Assembly: GCF_014696435.1 (NCBI RefSeq)
Contig: NZ_JACJQG010000005.1
Span: 124,001 to 188,000 of the forward strand
Source: Calothrix anomala FACHB-343
GTDB taxonomy: Bacteria; Cyanobacteriota; Cyanobacteriia; Cyanobacteriales; Nostocaceae
Direction: 5' to 3'
Length of the DNA: 64,000 nt
Below the pieces are notes generated by a model. It did not search any database. It saw only the letters and a list, made by a program, of their open reading frames with translations, and had not been told where the DNA came from. This document shows positions 53,028-62,540 of this stretch, in pieces; position 1 is the stretch's first letter, and each line of letters begins with the position of its first letter. A program made the translations under genes and the position numbers.

Positions 53028-54300
53028 ACAAAAATTTTAATTATGTATCGGAACGCGGATTAGCATGACAAATGACCAATGACAAATGACCAATGACCAA
53101 TGACTATTCTTGGCATTACTCTACCTAATCATGAAGAAATTATATAAATTTACTTGGGTATTACCTGATTTTGCGATCGCTTTCACGCTTAATCCCTTGT
53201 ATAAACAGGATTAGCAGGATGTTAAATTCCCTAAGGTGTGACACCCCCAAGAGGTCTTGACCCCCTGCCGGCTATTTATGTTAGAAAAAGCTCAGTGTTA
53301 GCTGAGATGGATCAATTAAATATATCTGTATGAAACATCACCAGGAGTGGGAATCTAGCAATCTGCTCAAATCTGCCATTATTGGCTTTCTTATAAGTAA
53401 AGCTAATTTGTGATGCGTAATTTCAGAATTTATTTGATGGTGGTAACAACTGATTTTTTATGAAAAACTGTAGGAAACTCTATCCCCTTGTGGGTGGAGT
53501 TTTTCATTGGTTATTTATCTAGATAAAATTTAAATCCGTCAAATTAATATTTTTCTTGGGATAAATTTACAAATATTTTATAAACAGGTAAAAGTTTGGC
53601 AAATTTTATATTTTTTTAATTATACAAACACAATTATTTCATAAATATAAATATTGATAATATGCAAATACTGTCTAAATATATAAATTTAATTATAATT
53701 AAAAATAAATATATATTATTAGCATTATTCACATTACTAAATTAATAGTAGTTGACCTAGTTTATTAAAAAATTAAATTAATAAGTTTCTATCTCGCAAG
53801 GATTTTATCGCTGATTCTCCTGTGTTTACTGCAATAGCTCATTACTTATATAAGTCATTAATATATAAAATACCTCACAAATTAGAAATCAATCACGATT
53901 GATTTGGTTCTGTAATATACTTATTTGTGTTAGAGAAAAGCCAAGTCAAGTTTATCAAAATTTTTGAGATACTGGCAGTAAAACACTTTACTAAAAATTT
54001 ATTTTTTTCTAGATAAAATATAAAGATAAATAAAGTAAAAAACCAGTATAATCACTGACTAGAAACTAGTGTATTTATGGAAATAAACTGATAAAATAAT
54101 CACTACAGAGTGAACTTTCAAAACCTCATTGGTAAACCTGAGATGAAGTAATCAATATAGTTAGCAACTGAATTTAGCCACAATCTACTTGATAACTGCA
54201 ATTGTCAGTAGCCAAGGTATGTAAAGCAAAAATTTTTCGGGATCAGCCGTTGTGTGTTTGCAGAATCAATATTCGTCAAACTGGGCCAAAAGTTAATACT
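53028..54300. other. Gene-poor AT-rich region
   Basis: 53066-53104 is a TGACAAA/TGACCAA heptamer tract. 53475-53504 is an AAACTC...GAGTTT hairpin related to the prcA terminator. From 53520 to 54200 the sequence is very AT-rich without a convincing reading frame. A 27-codon frame at 53130 (MKKLYKFTWVLP...) resembles a signal-peptide remnant but is too short to call. Confidence 0.5.
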
Positions 54301-54440
54301 AGGACTTACGCACCGAATACAGAAACCCTCACAAGGGTGGTCAAAAGTCAAAAGTCAATGGTCAAAATTCAGGTTTTTGGACTATGGACTATTGACCATT
54401 GACAAAAAGCAGGAAAAATATCTGACACTGCGTAAGTCTT
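54301..54440. repeat. MITE-like element with AGGACTTACGCA termini
   Basis: AGGACTTACGCA (54301-54312) and TGCGTAAGTCTT (54429-54440) match at 11 of 12 positions when inverted. Inside is a second inverted repeat (GTCAATGGTC / GACCATTGAC) made of heptamer-like units. 140 bases, non-coding. Confidence 0.65.
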
Positions 54441-54544
54441 AAATACAACCTACATCAGCACAGGTTTGGAACAGTTGGCGATTTAACATCACTGGCAAAG
54501 AGCAACACCAACGGATATAGCAGCAAATCGCCGTTAGTCAATAT

Positions 54545-56023
54545 ATGATGTTAACTGGAAAGCACAATCATATGGGGAAAGAATCAATCTCCCCCCAACT
54601 ACCTCAACAACTAGAGATACTCCAGCTACTAACTAACCTGACAAATCAGCGACTTATCCATTTACCAGATTTATTAGAATTAATAGTCAGGGAAGTGCGT
54701 AATACTGTGGAAAGCGCTCAGTTTTGTTTGATAGCTTTATATAACGATCAAACTCAAGAGTTAGAATTAAATAGCGCTGTGGGAATAAGTGCGGAAAAAT
54801 TACGTTTTCTCCAGCTCAATAGAAGTCTCAAAACTAAACATAGCTGCTGGGGTGGATGGGAAAACTCAATTGGCGATGATGAGCCTTTTTATCGCAATAC
54901 CAGTTTACTAAATCAGGTATTTGTTACTGGTGTATCCCAGCTATTTAAAGGAAGTAGGGAAAAGCCAGACTCTGTTGTGGATGACTTAGTTTCATGTCCT
55001 TTATTTTCCTATGTGCCAACATACTCGACGTTTACCCCAGCTTCTATGTATGCTGTAGCCATTAAATCAGCGCAAGCAGGAAGATTGGGAGTATTGGTTC
55101 TTGGTAACTGGGAAAATCCCCATGCTTTTAATGCAGCATCACAAAACTTATTAGATGCATTGGGTGAAGTAGCGGCGATCGCGATCAACAATGCTATTAT
55201 GCTGCAAGTTTTGCAGGAGCGAGAAGAACGACTAGCCAAACAAAACGAAATTTTGTTAGCGCAAAATCGCGAACTCGAACAAATTCGCCAGCAAATGCAG
55301 CTACAAAACCAACAACTACTAGAAGCAGCAGAGTTAAAGTCACAATTTTTAGCTACCACATCCCATGAACTGCGCACACCCCTGAACGTGATTTTAGGCT
55401 TATCACAGGTATTATTGCGTCAGCGCACCTCCAGCTTGTCTCAACTACAAATAGAAATGGTGCAACGCATTCTCAATAATGGAAACCATCTGCTGTCAAT
55501 TATTGAAGATATGCTCGACTTTGCCAATGTGGAAGCCGGTAACGTCTGTTTTTACCCAGAAGAATTTAATTTAGGAGATTTAGTATTAACAACCGTAGCC
55601 GAACATCGTTTTTTAGCCGAAGAAAAGCTATTAGATTTGCAGGTAGAGATTAATCTGGCTGATAACTCAATGATGAATGACAGCGATCGCCTCAGACAAG
55701 TTTTAGTTAAGCTGTTATTAAACGCCATCAAATTCACACCCAGAGGTAAAGTTACAGTTAAAGTCTGGGACATCTCCAATGATAAAATTGCGATCGCAGT
55801 ACAAGATACAGGTATAGGAATTGCACCCCATCACCTAGAATGTATTTTTGAGCAATTCCGCCAAGTCGATCAAAGTAATAGTCGTCAATATGAAGGTATG
55901 GGTTTAGGTTTAGCCATTACCAGATCCTTATTGCAGATGATGCAAGGTAAAATTAGCGTCTTCAGCCAAGTTGGAGAAGGTTCTACATTTCAAATTGAAT
56001 TACCGAGAAAAATTAGTCAATAG
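54545..56023 (+). CDS. GAF-domain sensor histidine kinase
   Basis: A 492-residue soluble kinase. A GAF-like sensory domain (about 30-230) is followed by a Gln/Glu-rich coiled coil (about 225-265), then the HisKA H-box FLATTSHELRTPLNVILGLS (His near 275) and an ATPase domain with N-box LLLNAIKFTPRG, G1 VQDTGIGIAP and G2 EGMGLGLAIT. No membrane segment is present, so the signal is intracellular. The stop codon and last residues are provided by a TAGTCAA repeat tract. No response regulator gene is adjacent. Confidence 0.9.
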   Translation: MMLTGKHNHMGKESISPQLPQQLEILQLLTNLTNQRLIHLPDLLELIVREVRNTVESAQFCLIALYNDQTQELELNSAVGISAEKLRFLQLNRSLKTKHSCWGGWENSIGDDEPFYRNTSLLNQVFVTGVSQLFKGSREKPDSVVDDLVSCPLFSYVPTYSTFTPASMYAVAIKSAQAGRLGVLVLGNWENPHAFNAASQNLLDALGEVAAIAINNAIMLQVLQEREERLAKQNEILLAQNRELEQIRQQMQLQNQQLLEAAELKSQFLATTSHELRTPLNVILGLSQVLLRQRTSSLSQLQIEMVQRILNNGNHLLSIIEDMLDFANVEAGNVCFYPEEFNLGDLVLTTVAEHRFLAEEKLLDLQVEINLADNSMMNDSDRLRQVLVKLLLNAIKFTPRGKVTVKVWDISNDKIAIAVQDTGIGIAPHHLECIFEQFRQVDQSNSRQYEGMGLGLAITRSLLQMMQGKISVFSQVGEGSTFQIELPRKISQ

Positions 56024-56092
56024 TCATTAGTCAATGGTCAATGGTCAATAGTCATTTGTTAGAGACGCGATGAACCCTTGTCTGTACAATTA
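56015..56092. repeat. (CAATAGT/CAATGGT)n tract and GAGACGCGAT element
   Basis: Heptamers run 56015-56057, beginning inside the kinase gene and supplying its stop codon; a diverged GAGACGCGATGAACCCTTGT element follows (56059-56092). Confidence 0.75.
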
Positions 56093-56143
56093 TCATTGGT
56101 CTTCCTTGTCCCCCCTGCTCCCTGCCCCCTGCCTCTTGTCCCC

Positions 56144-57040
56144 TCAATCTATTCTCTCGGCTATTCTCAATTTAGCAGAACGTGATCGCGGATTTTGGGC
56201 GAGTTCTGATTCTTGGGCTGTAATGGGTTTTTTGGTTAAAACTCGCAATAATGGCGAATTTCGTAAGCTGTGCTTGACTATTCTGTCTTCTAAGCTATGA
56301 AAGCTGATAATGGCTATTCTTCCCCCAGGAACTAGAGAATTGGGTGCTTTCTCTAAAAAGGTTTCTAGAACTTTTAACTCGTCGTTGACAACAATGCGCA
56401 ATGCTTGAAATACTCTGGTAGCTGGGTGAATGCGTCCATAGCGATATTTTGGTGGTACGCAAGATGCGATCGCCTCGGCTAATTCTACAGTAGTCTGTAA
56501 AGGACGTCGTTCTACAATGCGTCTGGCGATGCGTCGCGATAATCTTTCCTCACCGTATTTAAAGAAGATTTCTGCTAATTCTCCTTCATCCCAATCATTG
56601 ATCACATCAGCAGCTGTTAATGATTGTCCTCGATCCATGCGCATATCTAAGTTAGCCGCAAGACGAAAGCTAAAGCCGCGCTCCGGTGTATCTAAATGAT
56701 ATGAACTCACACCTAAGTCGGCTATTATACCATCAAATATACCGTGTGTAAATTCATAAGTTGCAAAGTTGCTATAAACGAAGTTTACTTGTTCTTCATA
56801 TCCAGCTAAATACTTTTGTGCCGCAGCTAAAGCATCCGCATCTTGGTCAATGGCTGTAACCTGGACATTTAACGCCGCTTCTAGCAATAGACGAGTGTGA
56901 CCGCCACCACCAACTGTTGCATCTAGATAATGTCCCCCTGGATGCACCGCTAAACCTTCAATTAACTCCCGACTTAAAACGGGAATATGGGAAAACATTG
57001 TTGCTTCTGCATCCGATGGGGTTGGCGAATCTATGTTCAT
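56144..57040 (-). CDS. rsmH: 16S rRNA (cytosine1402-N4)-methyltransferase RsmH
   Basis: A 298-residue SAM enzyme acting on 16S rRNA C1402 (formerly MraW). Motifs: [38 protein letters not shown] (SAM site), [28 protein letters not shown] and [16 protein letters not shown] 57040 (MNIDSPTP) is preferred to an in-frame TTG at 57085; a third Met 14 codons later is also possible. It is monocistronic here, not in a cell-division cluster. Confidence 0.93.
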   Translation of the reverse strand: MNIDSPTPSDAEATMFSHIPVLSRELIEGLAVHPGGHYLDATVGGGGHTRLLLEAALNVQVTAIDQDADALAAAQKYLAGYEEQVNFVYSNFATYEFTHGIFDGIIADLGVSSYHLDTPERGFSFRLAANLDMRMDRGQSLTAADVINDWDEGELAEIFFKYGEERLSRRIARRIVERRPLQTTVELAEAIASCVPPKYRYGRIHPATRVFQALRIVVNDELKVLETFLEKAPNSLVPGGRIAIISFHSLEDRIVKHSLRNSPLLRVLTKKPITAQESELAQNPRSRSAKLRIAERID

Positions 57041-57643
57041 GTTGATTTTTGTCTCTTTAACAAAGGGTAAAGAAAAACTTAACAAATTGCAATTTTAAGG
57101 ATTTGATAAAGTTTTTTCTTAAATTTAGTTTACTTCTGTCGATGGGTTGACATATTGTCACTGAGGGGATTTGCGGATTTTTGTCCGATGAGTTTAGTAG
57201 CAATTTACAATATGTTTATCTGTGTCAATGAGTATTATTACTCATTTGAATTACCTGAATCAGGTATTAAACTAGTCCTGAATATTAAGCTCCAGGGTAT
57301 GGGAAGATAGTTCTGTTTAATTTTGATGAAGTTCTTCCCCTGAAATTTTGCATTTACCACCGTAAATTTACGCAAGAGGTTAGTCATAATAAAAATGGCT
57401 GAATCTCAGTAAATTAAGTTTGTCGTCGAGAGTGAAGACAAACAACTTTGACTTGCACATTATCAGTCACATGGAGGTTAACAAGATTATGAAGATGTTA
57501 AGCGAAAAAGAATACCTAGCATTAAAAAAATCGCCACTAAAGAATAAAAATTAGGCGATCGCACAGAATAGCGCATAGATGAAATAATAAGTTTTGTATG
57601 GCAGAGCTATCTGAGATTAACCATCAATAGGAAATTTGCTCAA
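57041..57643. other. Intergenic region with a possible 21-codon gene
   Basis: About 600 bases between rsmH and the secretion-like cluster, which should contain the cluster promoter. Apart from the short frame at 57489-57554, no distinct feature was seen. Confidence 0.45.
57489..57554 (+). CDS. Possible 21-residue peptide
   Basis: ATG 57489 follows TGGAGG with good spacing, the best ribosome site in this gap. It encodes MKMLSEKEYLALKKSPLKNK and one more Asn, a basic, amphipathic peptide. It lies 90 bases before the secretion-like cluster and could be a leader peptide or chance. Confidence 0.25.
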   Translation: MKMLSEKEYLALKKSPLKNKN

Positions 57644-58243
57644 ATGTTTAAGCAACGCTCTTATCAGAGTCACTTCTTCGCAAACTTAGCGAACACTCAA
57701 TTACCCAAAACCCTTAATTATTGGCGGTTGCGGCTAATTGAATCAATTCCATTTTTGCTAGCCTGTACAGTATTAATCAGTGTAATTAGTCTGAAAAGTC
57801 CTGTATTACTTTTTTGTCTATTAATGGGCAGTTTAATTGCCATAGTCATACAGCAAATAGGACAACAAATCAAATTACCAAAACGCCAGTTAATTTCACT
57901 GCAAATATTAGCAGTAGTCGCTCTATTGAGTATATTCTGGCTGGACTACTTCGCCGCCCCAGCGCAAGCGCAATTTTTCAAAAAAGCTGAAGACTTCTTT
58001 CAAAATACCCTAACTCAAGGCACCAGCACCGGCGGTAACACTCAACTAGCTGTGGGATTAGTCTTCAACGTCTTACGCGCATTGTACCTACTATATATAG
58101 CTGTCGCCTTAATTGGCGTAGTCAATGCCGTGCGCAAAGACGAAGATTGGCAAAACATCGCCAGAACCCCTTTATTAGTAGTAGTTGCAGTCACCATTGC
58201 AGATGTACTCACAGGCTTTGTCATTGGTAATCCCAATAAATAA
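57644..58243 (+). CDS. VirB2/TrbC-like prepilin with long hydrophobic leader
   Basis: A 199-residue membrane protein. The last 90 residues look like a mature VirB2-type pilin: they follow a signal-peptidase-like site (AAPAQAQ, cut near 109/110), carry two helices (about 134-160 and 173-194) joined by a short charged loop (RKDEDWQ) and end GFVIGNPNK. The first 109 residues are unusual, with three hydrophobic segments (about 34-50, 54-73, 85-102) instead of a short signal. VirB2 forms the pilus of type IV secretion systems. Position directly before VirB3- and VirB4-like genes supports the call. Confidence 0.65.
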   Translation: MFKQRSYQSHFFANLANTQLPKTLNYWRLRLIESIPFLLACTVLISVISLKSPVLLFCLLMGSLIAIVIQQIGQQIKLPKRQLISLQILAVVALLSIFWLDYFAAPAQAQFFKKAEDFFQNTLTQGTSTGGNTQLAVGLVFNVLRALYLLYIAVALIGVVNAVRKDEDWQNIARTPLLVVVAVTIADVLTGFVIGNPNK

Positions 58244-58319
58244 AGGCGCATATTTAAGTAAGTGGCTAATTGTAACCAAATATGTCACGCAACATAAATA
58301 GGCGGCAAATTCTCACTAA

Positions 58320-58411
58320 TGACAAATGACAAATGACAAATGACCAATGACAAATGACCAATGACAAATGACCAATGACCAATGACCAATGACCAATGAC
58401 CAATGACAAAT
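58320..58411. repeat. Longest heptamer tract, (TGACAAA/TGACCAA)13
   Basis: Thirteen consecutive 7-base units ending five bases before the VirB3-like start codon. CATAAATAGGCGGCAAATTC just before it resembles the CTTAAATAGGCTG dispersed family. Confidence 0.9.
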
Positions 58412-58415
58412 TATC

Positions 58416-58805
58416 ATGTCTCAAGAGCCAGACAAAGAGTTTCGTCCAGTCAATCAAATATTAGGTAGCCAACCATCATTAGGGCCGCTACCAGCAGATC
58501 AAATTCTACCTTGGACAGTCATTGCTTTAGCTGCCTACTTTATAGTTAACGGCATCTTTGGCGGACTATTCCAAGATGACTTTAAAAAATGGTTGTGGAC
58601 AATCCTCATCGCCGGTTGGGGAATGGCTACTTGGTGGATATTAACTGGTGGTAGAAGTTGGAGTTTTTTAAGTAAATTTATCGGCGTTCCCTCATGGACA
58701 AGAGGCTTTGCACGTTATCAAAGCTTGTTAGAAATAAATCATGAAGCAAAAAATCGGAAAACAAAGCATCGGTATCGCCGGCAACGCCAGGTTAACACCC
58801 TTTGA
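58416..58805 (+). CDS. VirB3-like small membrane protein
   Basis: A 129-residue protein with two adjacent helices (about 31-50, WTVIALAAYFIVNGIFGGLF; about 58-77, WTILIAGWGMATWWILTGG) and a basic C-terminus, the layout of VirB3/TrbD-type subunits. In type IV systems VirB3 works with VirB4, sometimes fused. Its 3' end overlaps the VirB4-like gene by 65 bases in another frame, so the two are translationally linked. The sequence alone is weakly diagnostic; the neighbours carry the call. Confidence 0.55.
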   Translation: MSQEPDKEFRPVNQILGSQPSLGPLPADQILPWTVIALAAYFIVNGIFGGLFQDDFKKWLWTILIAGWGMATWWILTGGRSWSFLSKFIGVPSWTRGFARYQSLLEINHEAKNRKTKHRYRRQRQVNTL

Positions 58806-61485
58806 AGACGCTTTACATTTAGCGACAATGTTGCGCGTCTCGTTTAATAGACGCGACGTTGGCGGTTATATATTAACTAAAGGCAACCAAAAAGATAGAT
58901 TTTGCTTTGTATTTGGGTTTGAATGCCGAGGAATTCACAGTACCCTGAGAAGCGAACAAATTGATACTATTTTTGACAACATCGAAGCTGGGTTAAAGGA
59001 TATCCCTAGCGGCGAAAAAATGACGTTGCATTTGGGTTCGTTTATTGACGATAAAGAACGCCAAAAAGAATTAGCCGAGTTAGCCAGAAATACCAGTTCG
59101 CGAGATATTAAATACTTGTTAATGGCAGAACGCGCCAGAACCAAGGAACTGACAAATTCTGGCATTCGTAAACCGAAATTTTTGCGGATTTACGTGACAT
59201 ATACCGTCGAACCCAATGCCAGCAATGCCGATGATTTAATTGAAAAATTCTTGGCGAAAGGTGAAGCTTGGTGGTTGAAATTTAAAGGTGATATTGCGGA
59301 AGTTGAAAACCAGCGTCTAGAGACTGTAATTACTAACGCCTATAAACAAGGTTTTAGTCGTTGGGAACAGTTGTTGTCTAACAAAATGGGCTTAGATATC
59401 AAGCCATTAACAGCTAAACAACTATGGGGAGAAATTTGGCGGAGATTTAACGATACACCGCCGATAGAAATTCCTCAATTGCTCACCTTAGATGAAACCG
59501 GACTCCGCGAACAAGTTTATTCGGAATTGCCGAGTACAAAACTTTTAGTAGAAAATATTCACAGCACCACCTTACTGATGGAATCTGGCGTGCCTTGTGC
59601 AGACAGGCGGTGGGTAAATGTGAATAATAGTTATATTGGCGCTTTGACATTTTTAGAAAAACCCGGTGGATGGGCAAATAAATCTTCTCAACTGCGGTAT
59701 TTATGGGAACTACTATCAAGAGAAACAGTAGTTGATACGGAAATATTTTGTCAGTTGACAGCCGCCAATCCAGCTTTAGTCAAAACTACCTTACAACGAG
59801 TTTTGAAGCAGTCAAATATGACAGCGCTGATGGCTCAAGAAAAAAGTCGGACAATTGACGTTAATGCCCAATTAAAGTTAAAAAAATCTGTCGCTGCACA
59901 AGAACAACTTTATGAAGGAGCCATACCTATATATACAGGTATAGCTATTTTTGTCCATCGTCCAACAGTGGAACAATTGGATGAAGCTACAAGATATATT
60001 GAAAACTGTTTCCAACGTCCAGCCAAGGTAATTAGAGAAACCGAATATGCTTGGAAGATTTGGTTACAATCTTTGCCCATAGTTTGGGAAGGTTTACTAG
60101 TTAAACCCTTTAACAGAAGACAATTATATTTAACTAGTGAAGTTCCCGGATTAATGCCTGTAGTCTTAACAAGACAAGGTGATAGTCAAGGGTTTGAATT
60201 AATTGCTTCTGAAGGTGGGACACCCGTACATTTAGATTTATTTACTCAGCATAAAAATTTAGCTTTGTTTGCGACGACTAGAGCCGGGAAATCGGTGTTA
60301 GTGTCGGGGATTTTAACTCAAGCTTTAGCTCACGATATTCCTGTTGTGGCGCTAGATTTCCCCAAACCCGATGGCACATCTACCTTCACTGACTATACAG
60401 AATTCATGGAGAGAAATGGAGCCTATTTTGATATTTCTAAACAATCAAATAACTTATTTGAGCAGCCAGATTTGCGTGCTTTAAGTGCAGAAGAACAAAA
60501 AGATAGGATGCTCGATTATACAGCCTTCTTAGAATCAGCGCTGATGACAATGGTATTGGGTTCATCGATAGAAAACCCTCTATTGGCACAGACAGTGCGT
60601 TCCATCATCAACTTAGCATTGTCAGCCTTTTTTAGCGATCGCACTATCAAACAGCGTTATCAAGAAGCAATGACTGGCGGTTTCGGTTCCCTAGCTTGGC
60701 AAAAAACCCCTACCTTGAAAGATTTCTTATATTTCTGTTCCCCAGAACATCTGCAACTTGATTCTCTCAGCAGCAGAGTAGAAGATGCATTGAGTCAAAT
60801 TCAACTACGCCTGCGGTTTTGGCTTTCTAGCCGCGTCGGACAAGCGATTTCTTCTCCTTCCAGCTTCCGCACAGACGCCAAACTATTAGTATTTGCACTC
60901 CGCAACCTCTCCGATAGTGAAGACGCAGCTGTACTTTCCTTGAGTGCTTACTCTGCTGCTTTACGTCGCGCACTCAGCAGTCCCGCCTCGATATTCTTTA
61001 TCGATGAAGCGCCAATTTTATTTGAATTTGACCAAATTGCCAATTTAGTCGGGAGAATTTGCGCTAACGGTGCTAAAGCCGGGATTAGAGTCATTTTATC
61101 GGCTCAAGACCCCGATACCATCGCCAAATCCACCGCCTCCGCCAAGATTTTACAAAACCTCACCACCAGATTAATCGGTCGAATTCAGCCGGTAGCTGTG
61201 GATAGTTTCGTCAATATCTTGAAATATCCCAAAGAAATTATCGCCCGCAACGCAACCGAAAGCTTTTTCCCCCGCAAAGAGGGAATTTATAGCCAATGGT
61301 TGCTAGATGACAACGGAATTTATACATTCTGTCGCTACTATCCCGGTTACGAACAACTAGCCGTAGTTGCAAACAACCCCAACGAACAATCTGCGCGTCA
61401 ACAATCAATGCAACGCCACCGCGATAAATATGAAGCAATTTCCGTCTTTGCGCGTCAATTAGTCGCTTCTTTGCGCGGAAGTTAG
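58741..61485 (+). CDS. VirB4-family secretion/conjugation ATPase
   Basis: A 914-residue ATPase. The N-terminal half (1-450) is the less conserved VirB4 interaction region. The C-terminal motor domain has Walker A ATTRAGKSVLVSG (about 511-520), a following ALDFPKPDG, and Walker B SIFFIDEAPILFEF (about 750), then SAQDPDTIAKS and an arginine-rich end. VirB4 proteins energise pilus assembly and substrate transfer. ATG 58741 lies inside the preceding gene; no strong ribosome site. There is no coupling ATPase (VirD4) or relaxase in the window. Confidence 0.8.
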   Translation: MKQKIGKQSIGIAGNARLTPFEDALHLATMLRVSFNRRDVGGYILTKGNQKDRFCFVFGFECRGIHSTLRSEQIDTIFDNIEAGLKDIPSGEKMTLHLGSFIDDKERQKELAELARNTSSRDIKYLLMAERARTKELTNSGIRKPKFLRIYVTYTVEPNASNADDLIEKFLAKGEAWWLKFKGDIAEVENQRLETVITNAYKQGFSRWEQLLSNKMGLDIKPLTAKQLWGEIWRRFNDTPPIEIPQLLTLDETGLREQVYSELPSTKLLVENIHSTTLLMESGVPCADRRWVNVNNSYIGALTFLEKPGGWANKSSQLRYLWELLSRETVVDTEIFCQLTAANPALVKTTLQRVLKQSNMTALMAQEKSRTIDVNAQLKLKKSVAAQEQLYEGAIPIYTGIAIFVHRPTVEQLDEATRYIENCFQRPAKVIRETEYAWKIWLQSLPIVWEGLLVKPFNRRQLYLTSEVPGLMPVVLTRQGDSQGFELIASEGGTPVHLDLFTQHKNLALFATTRAGKSVLVSGILTQALAHDIPVVALDFPKPDGTSTFTDYTEFMERNGAYFDISKQSNNLFEQPDLRALSAEEQKDRMLDYTAFLESALMTMVLGSSIENPLLAQTVRSIINLALSAFFSDRTIKQRYQEAMTGGFGSLAWQKTPTLKDFLYFCSPEHLQLDSLSSRVEDALSQIQLRLRFWLSSRVGQAISSPSSFRTDAKLLVFALRNLSDSEDAAVLSLSAYSAALRRALSSPASIFFIDEAPILFEFDQIANLVGRICANGAKAGIRVILSAQDPDTIAKSTASAKILQNLTTRLIGRIQPVAVDSFVNILKYPKEIIARNATESFFPRKEGIYSQWLLDDNGIYTFCRYYPGYEQLAVVANNPNEQSARQQSMQRHRDKYEAISVFARQLVASLRGS

Positions 61486-61549
61486 AAGGGCAGGGGGCAG
61501 GGGGCAGGGGTGCAGAGGAGGTATAGGGGCTAACTCAATAAATACTCAA

Positions 61550-61612
61550 TGACAAATGACAAATGACCAATGACCAATGACACTTGTACAGACGCGATTC
61601 ATCGCGTCTCTG
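61550..61612. repeat. (TGACAAA)n tract plus GTACAGACGCGATTCATCGC palindrome
   Basis: Heptamers 61550-61582 and the palindrome 61583-61612, just before the VirB5-like gene. A GGGGCAGGGG repeat precedes them. Confidence 0.85.
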
Positions 61613-61634
61613 ACAAATAACCAATGATTAATTT

Positions 61635-62423
61635 ATGAAAAAAACCGTTATTTTCACGCTTAGTTTAGGATTGCTAGCCACACTACCAGCAATGGCACAA
61701 TTAGGCAGTGTTTTAGCCGATTTTCAATCCTATTCCAGCGAATTACAAAATTATCTCAAAAATAATTTGAGTTCCACATTAAAGCCTGTTGAAATGCAGT
61801 CCCAAAGTGCGCTGAATGAATCTACAGGACAGATGAATTTACCTAATCCAATTACAGCAGGAGATAGATTAGAGAATGTGATGGTTGTCAATTCTATCTC
61901 TGATAAATTTGATAACAATCCGGCGTTGAAGTCGAAAACAGCTACTAATGAAATTAATCGCCTGATTACCCGCAGTTCTGTAGCTAGCGTTTTGGGTAAA
62001 ACTGGTCAAATCAGAACAAAAATTAAGTTACAAGATACTGAAAAAACCCTAGAAAATATTTCCCAAATTGCCCAAGAAGCGGATCAAAGCCATCAAAATT
62101 TTCTGGGTAGCTTTCAATCACAACTCGGTCAATTAACTACTGCGGGTATTCCTGGTTTAGGCGCGTTATTGAATAGCAATGAATCAGATTTACAACTTAA
62201 AAATATTCAAATTCAAAGTCAACAATCCAGAATTGTTGGAGAAACACTAGCGCAGACGATGCAGGTAAATCATTTCTTGCAATATTCTAATTTAAATTTA
62301 GCCAATATTTCCCAACAAATCGAAGACAATAACCGGGCGCGGCGTGTTGATTCCTCCGCCGAAGCTGCTAGGCTTTTACGCACAACTTCGCAAATGGATT
62401 TATTTGGGAGGAAAGAAAAGTAA
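61635..62423 (+). CDS. Exported VirB5/TrbJ-like protein
   Basis: A 262-residue protein with a clear signal peptide (KKTVIFTLSLGLLATLPAMA, cut before QLGS). The mature part is helical, Gln/Asn/Ser-rich, with two long coiled segments (about 120-150 and 185-245). This matches the general layout of VirB5/TrbJ proteins, minor pilus-tip components in the periplasm. The sequence similarity is weak and the call rests on position between VirB4- and VirB6-like genes. ATG start at 61635. Confidence 0.5.
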   Translation: MKKTVIFTLSLGLLATLPAMAQLGSVLADFQSYSSELQNYLKNNLSSTLKPVEMQSQSALNESTGQMNLPNPITAGDRLENVMVVNSISDKFDNNPALKSKTATNEINRLITRSSVASVLGKTGQIRTKIKLQDTEKTLENISQIAQEADQSHQNFLGSFQSQLGQLTTAGIPGLGALLNSNESDLQLKNIQIQSQQSRIVGETLAQTMQVNHFLQYSNLNLANISQQIEDNNRARRVDSSAEAARLLRTTSQMDLFGRKEK

Positions 62424-62425
62424 GA

Positions 62426-62479
62426 GTCAATGGTCAATAGTCAATGGTCAATAGTCAATGGTCAATAGTCAATGGTCAA
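62426..62479. repeat. (GTCAATGGTCAATA)4 14-base tandem repeat
   Basis: Four 14-base units (two alternating heptamers) right after the VirB5-like gene. Confidence 0.85.
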
Positions 62480-62540
62480 CAGTTAACTTTCCTTCTGCCG
62501 TCAACCATAATCTGCCTTCTGCCTTAATTTAAATTTAAAA

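Noticed and set aside
53130-53213. 27-codon frame starting MKKLYKFTWVLP
   Set aside because: Resembles a signal-peptide start but stops quickly; no ribosome site. Possibly a gene remnant, not supportable as a gene.
58320-58411. Tandem array considered as CRISPR
   Set aside because: The unit is 7 bases with no spacers; it is a simple tandem repeat.
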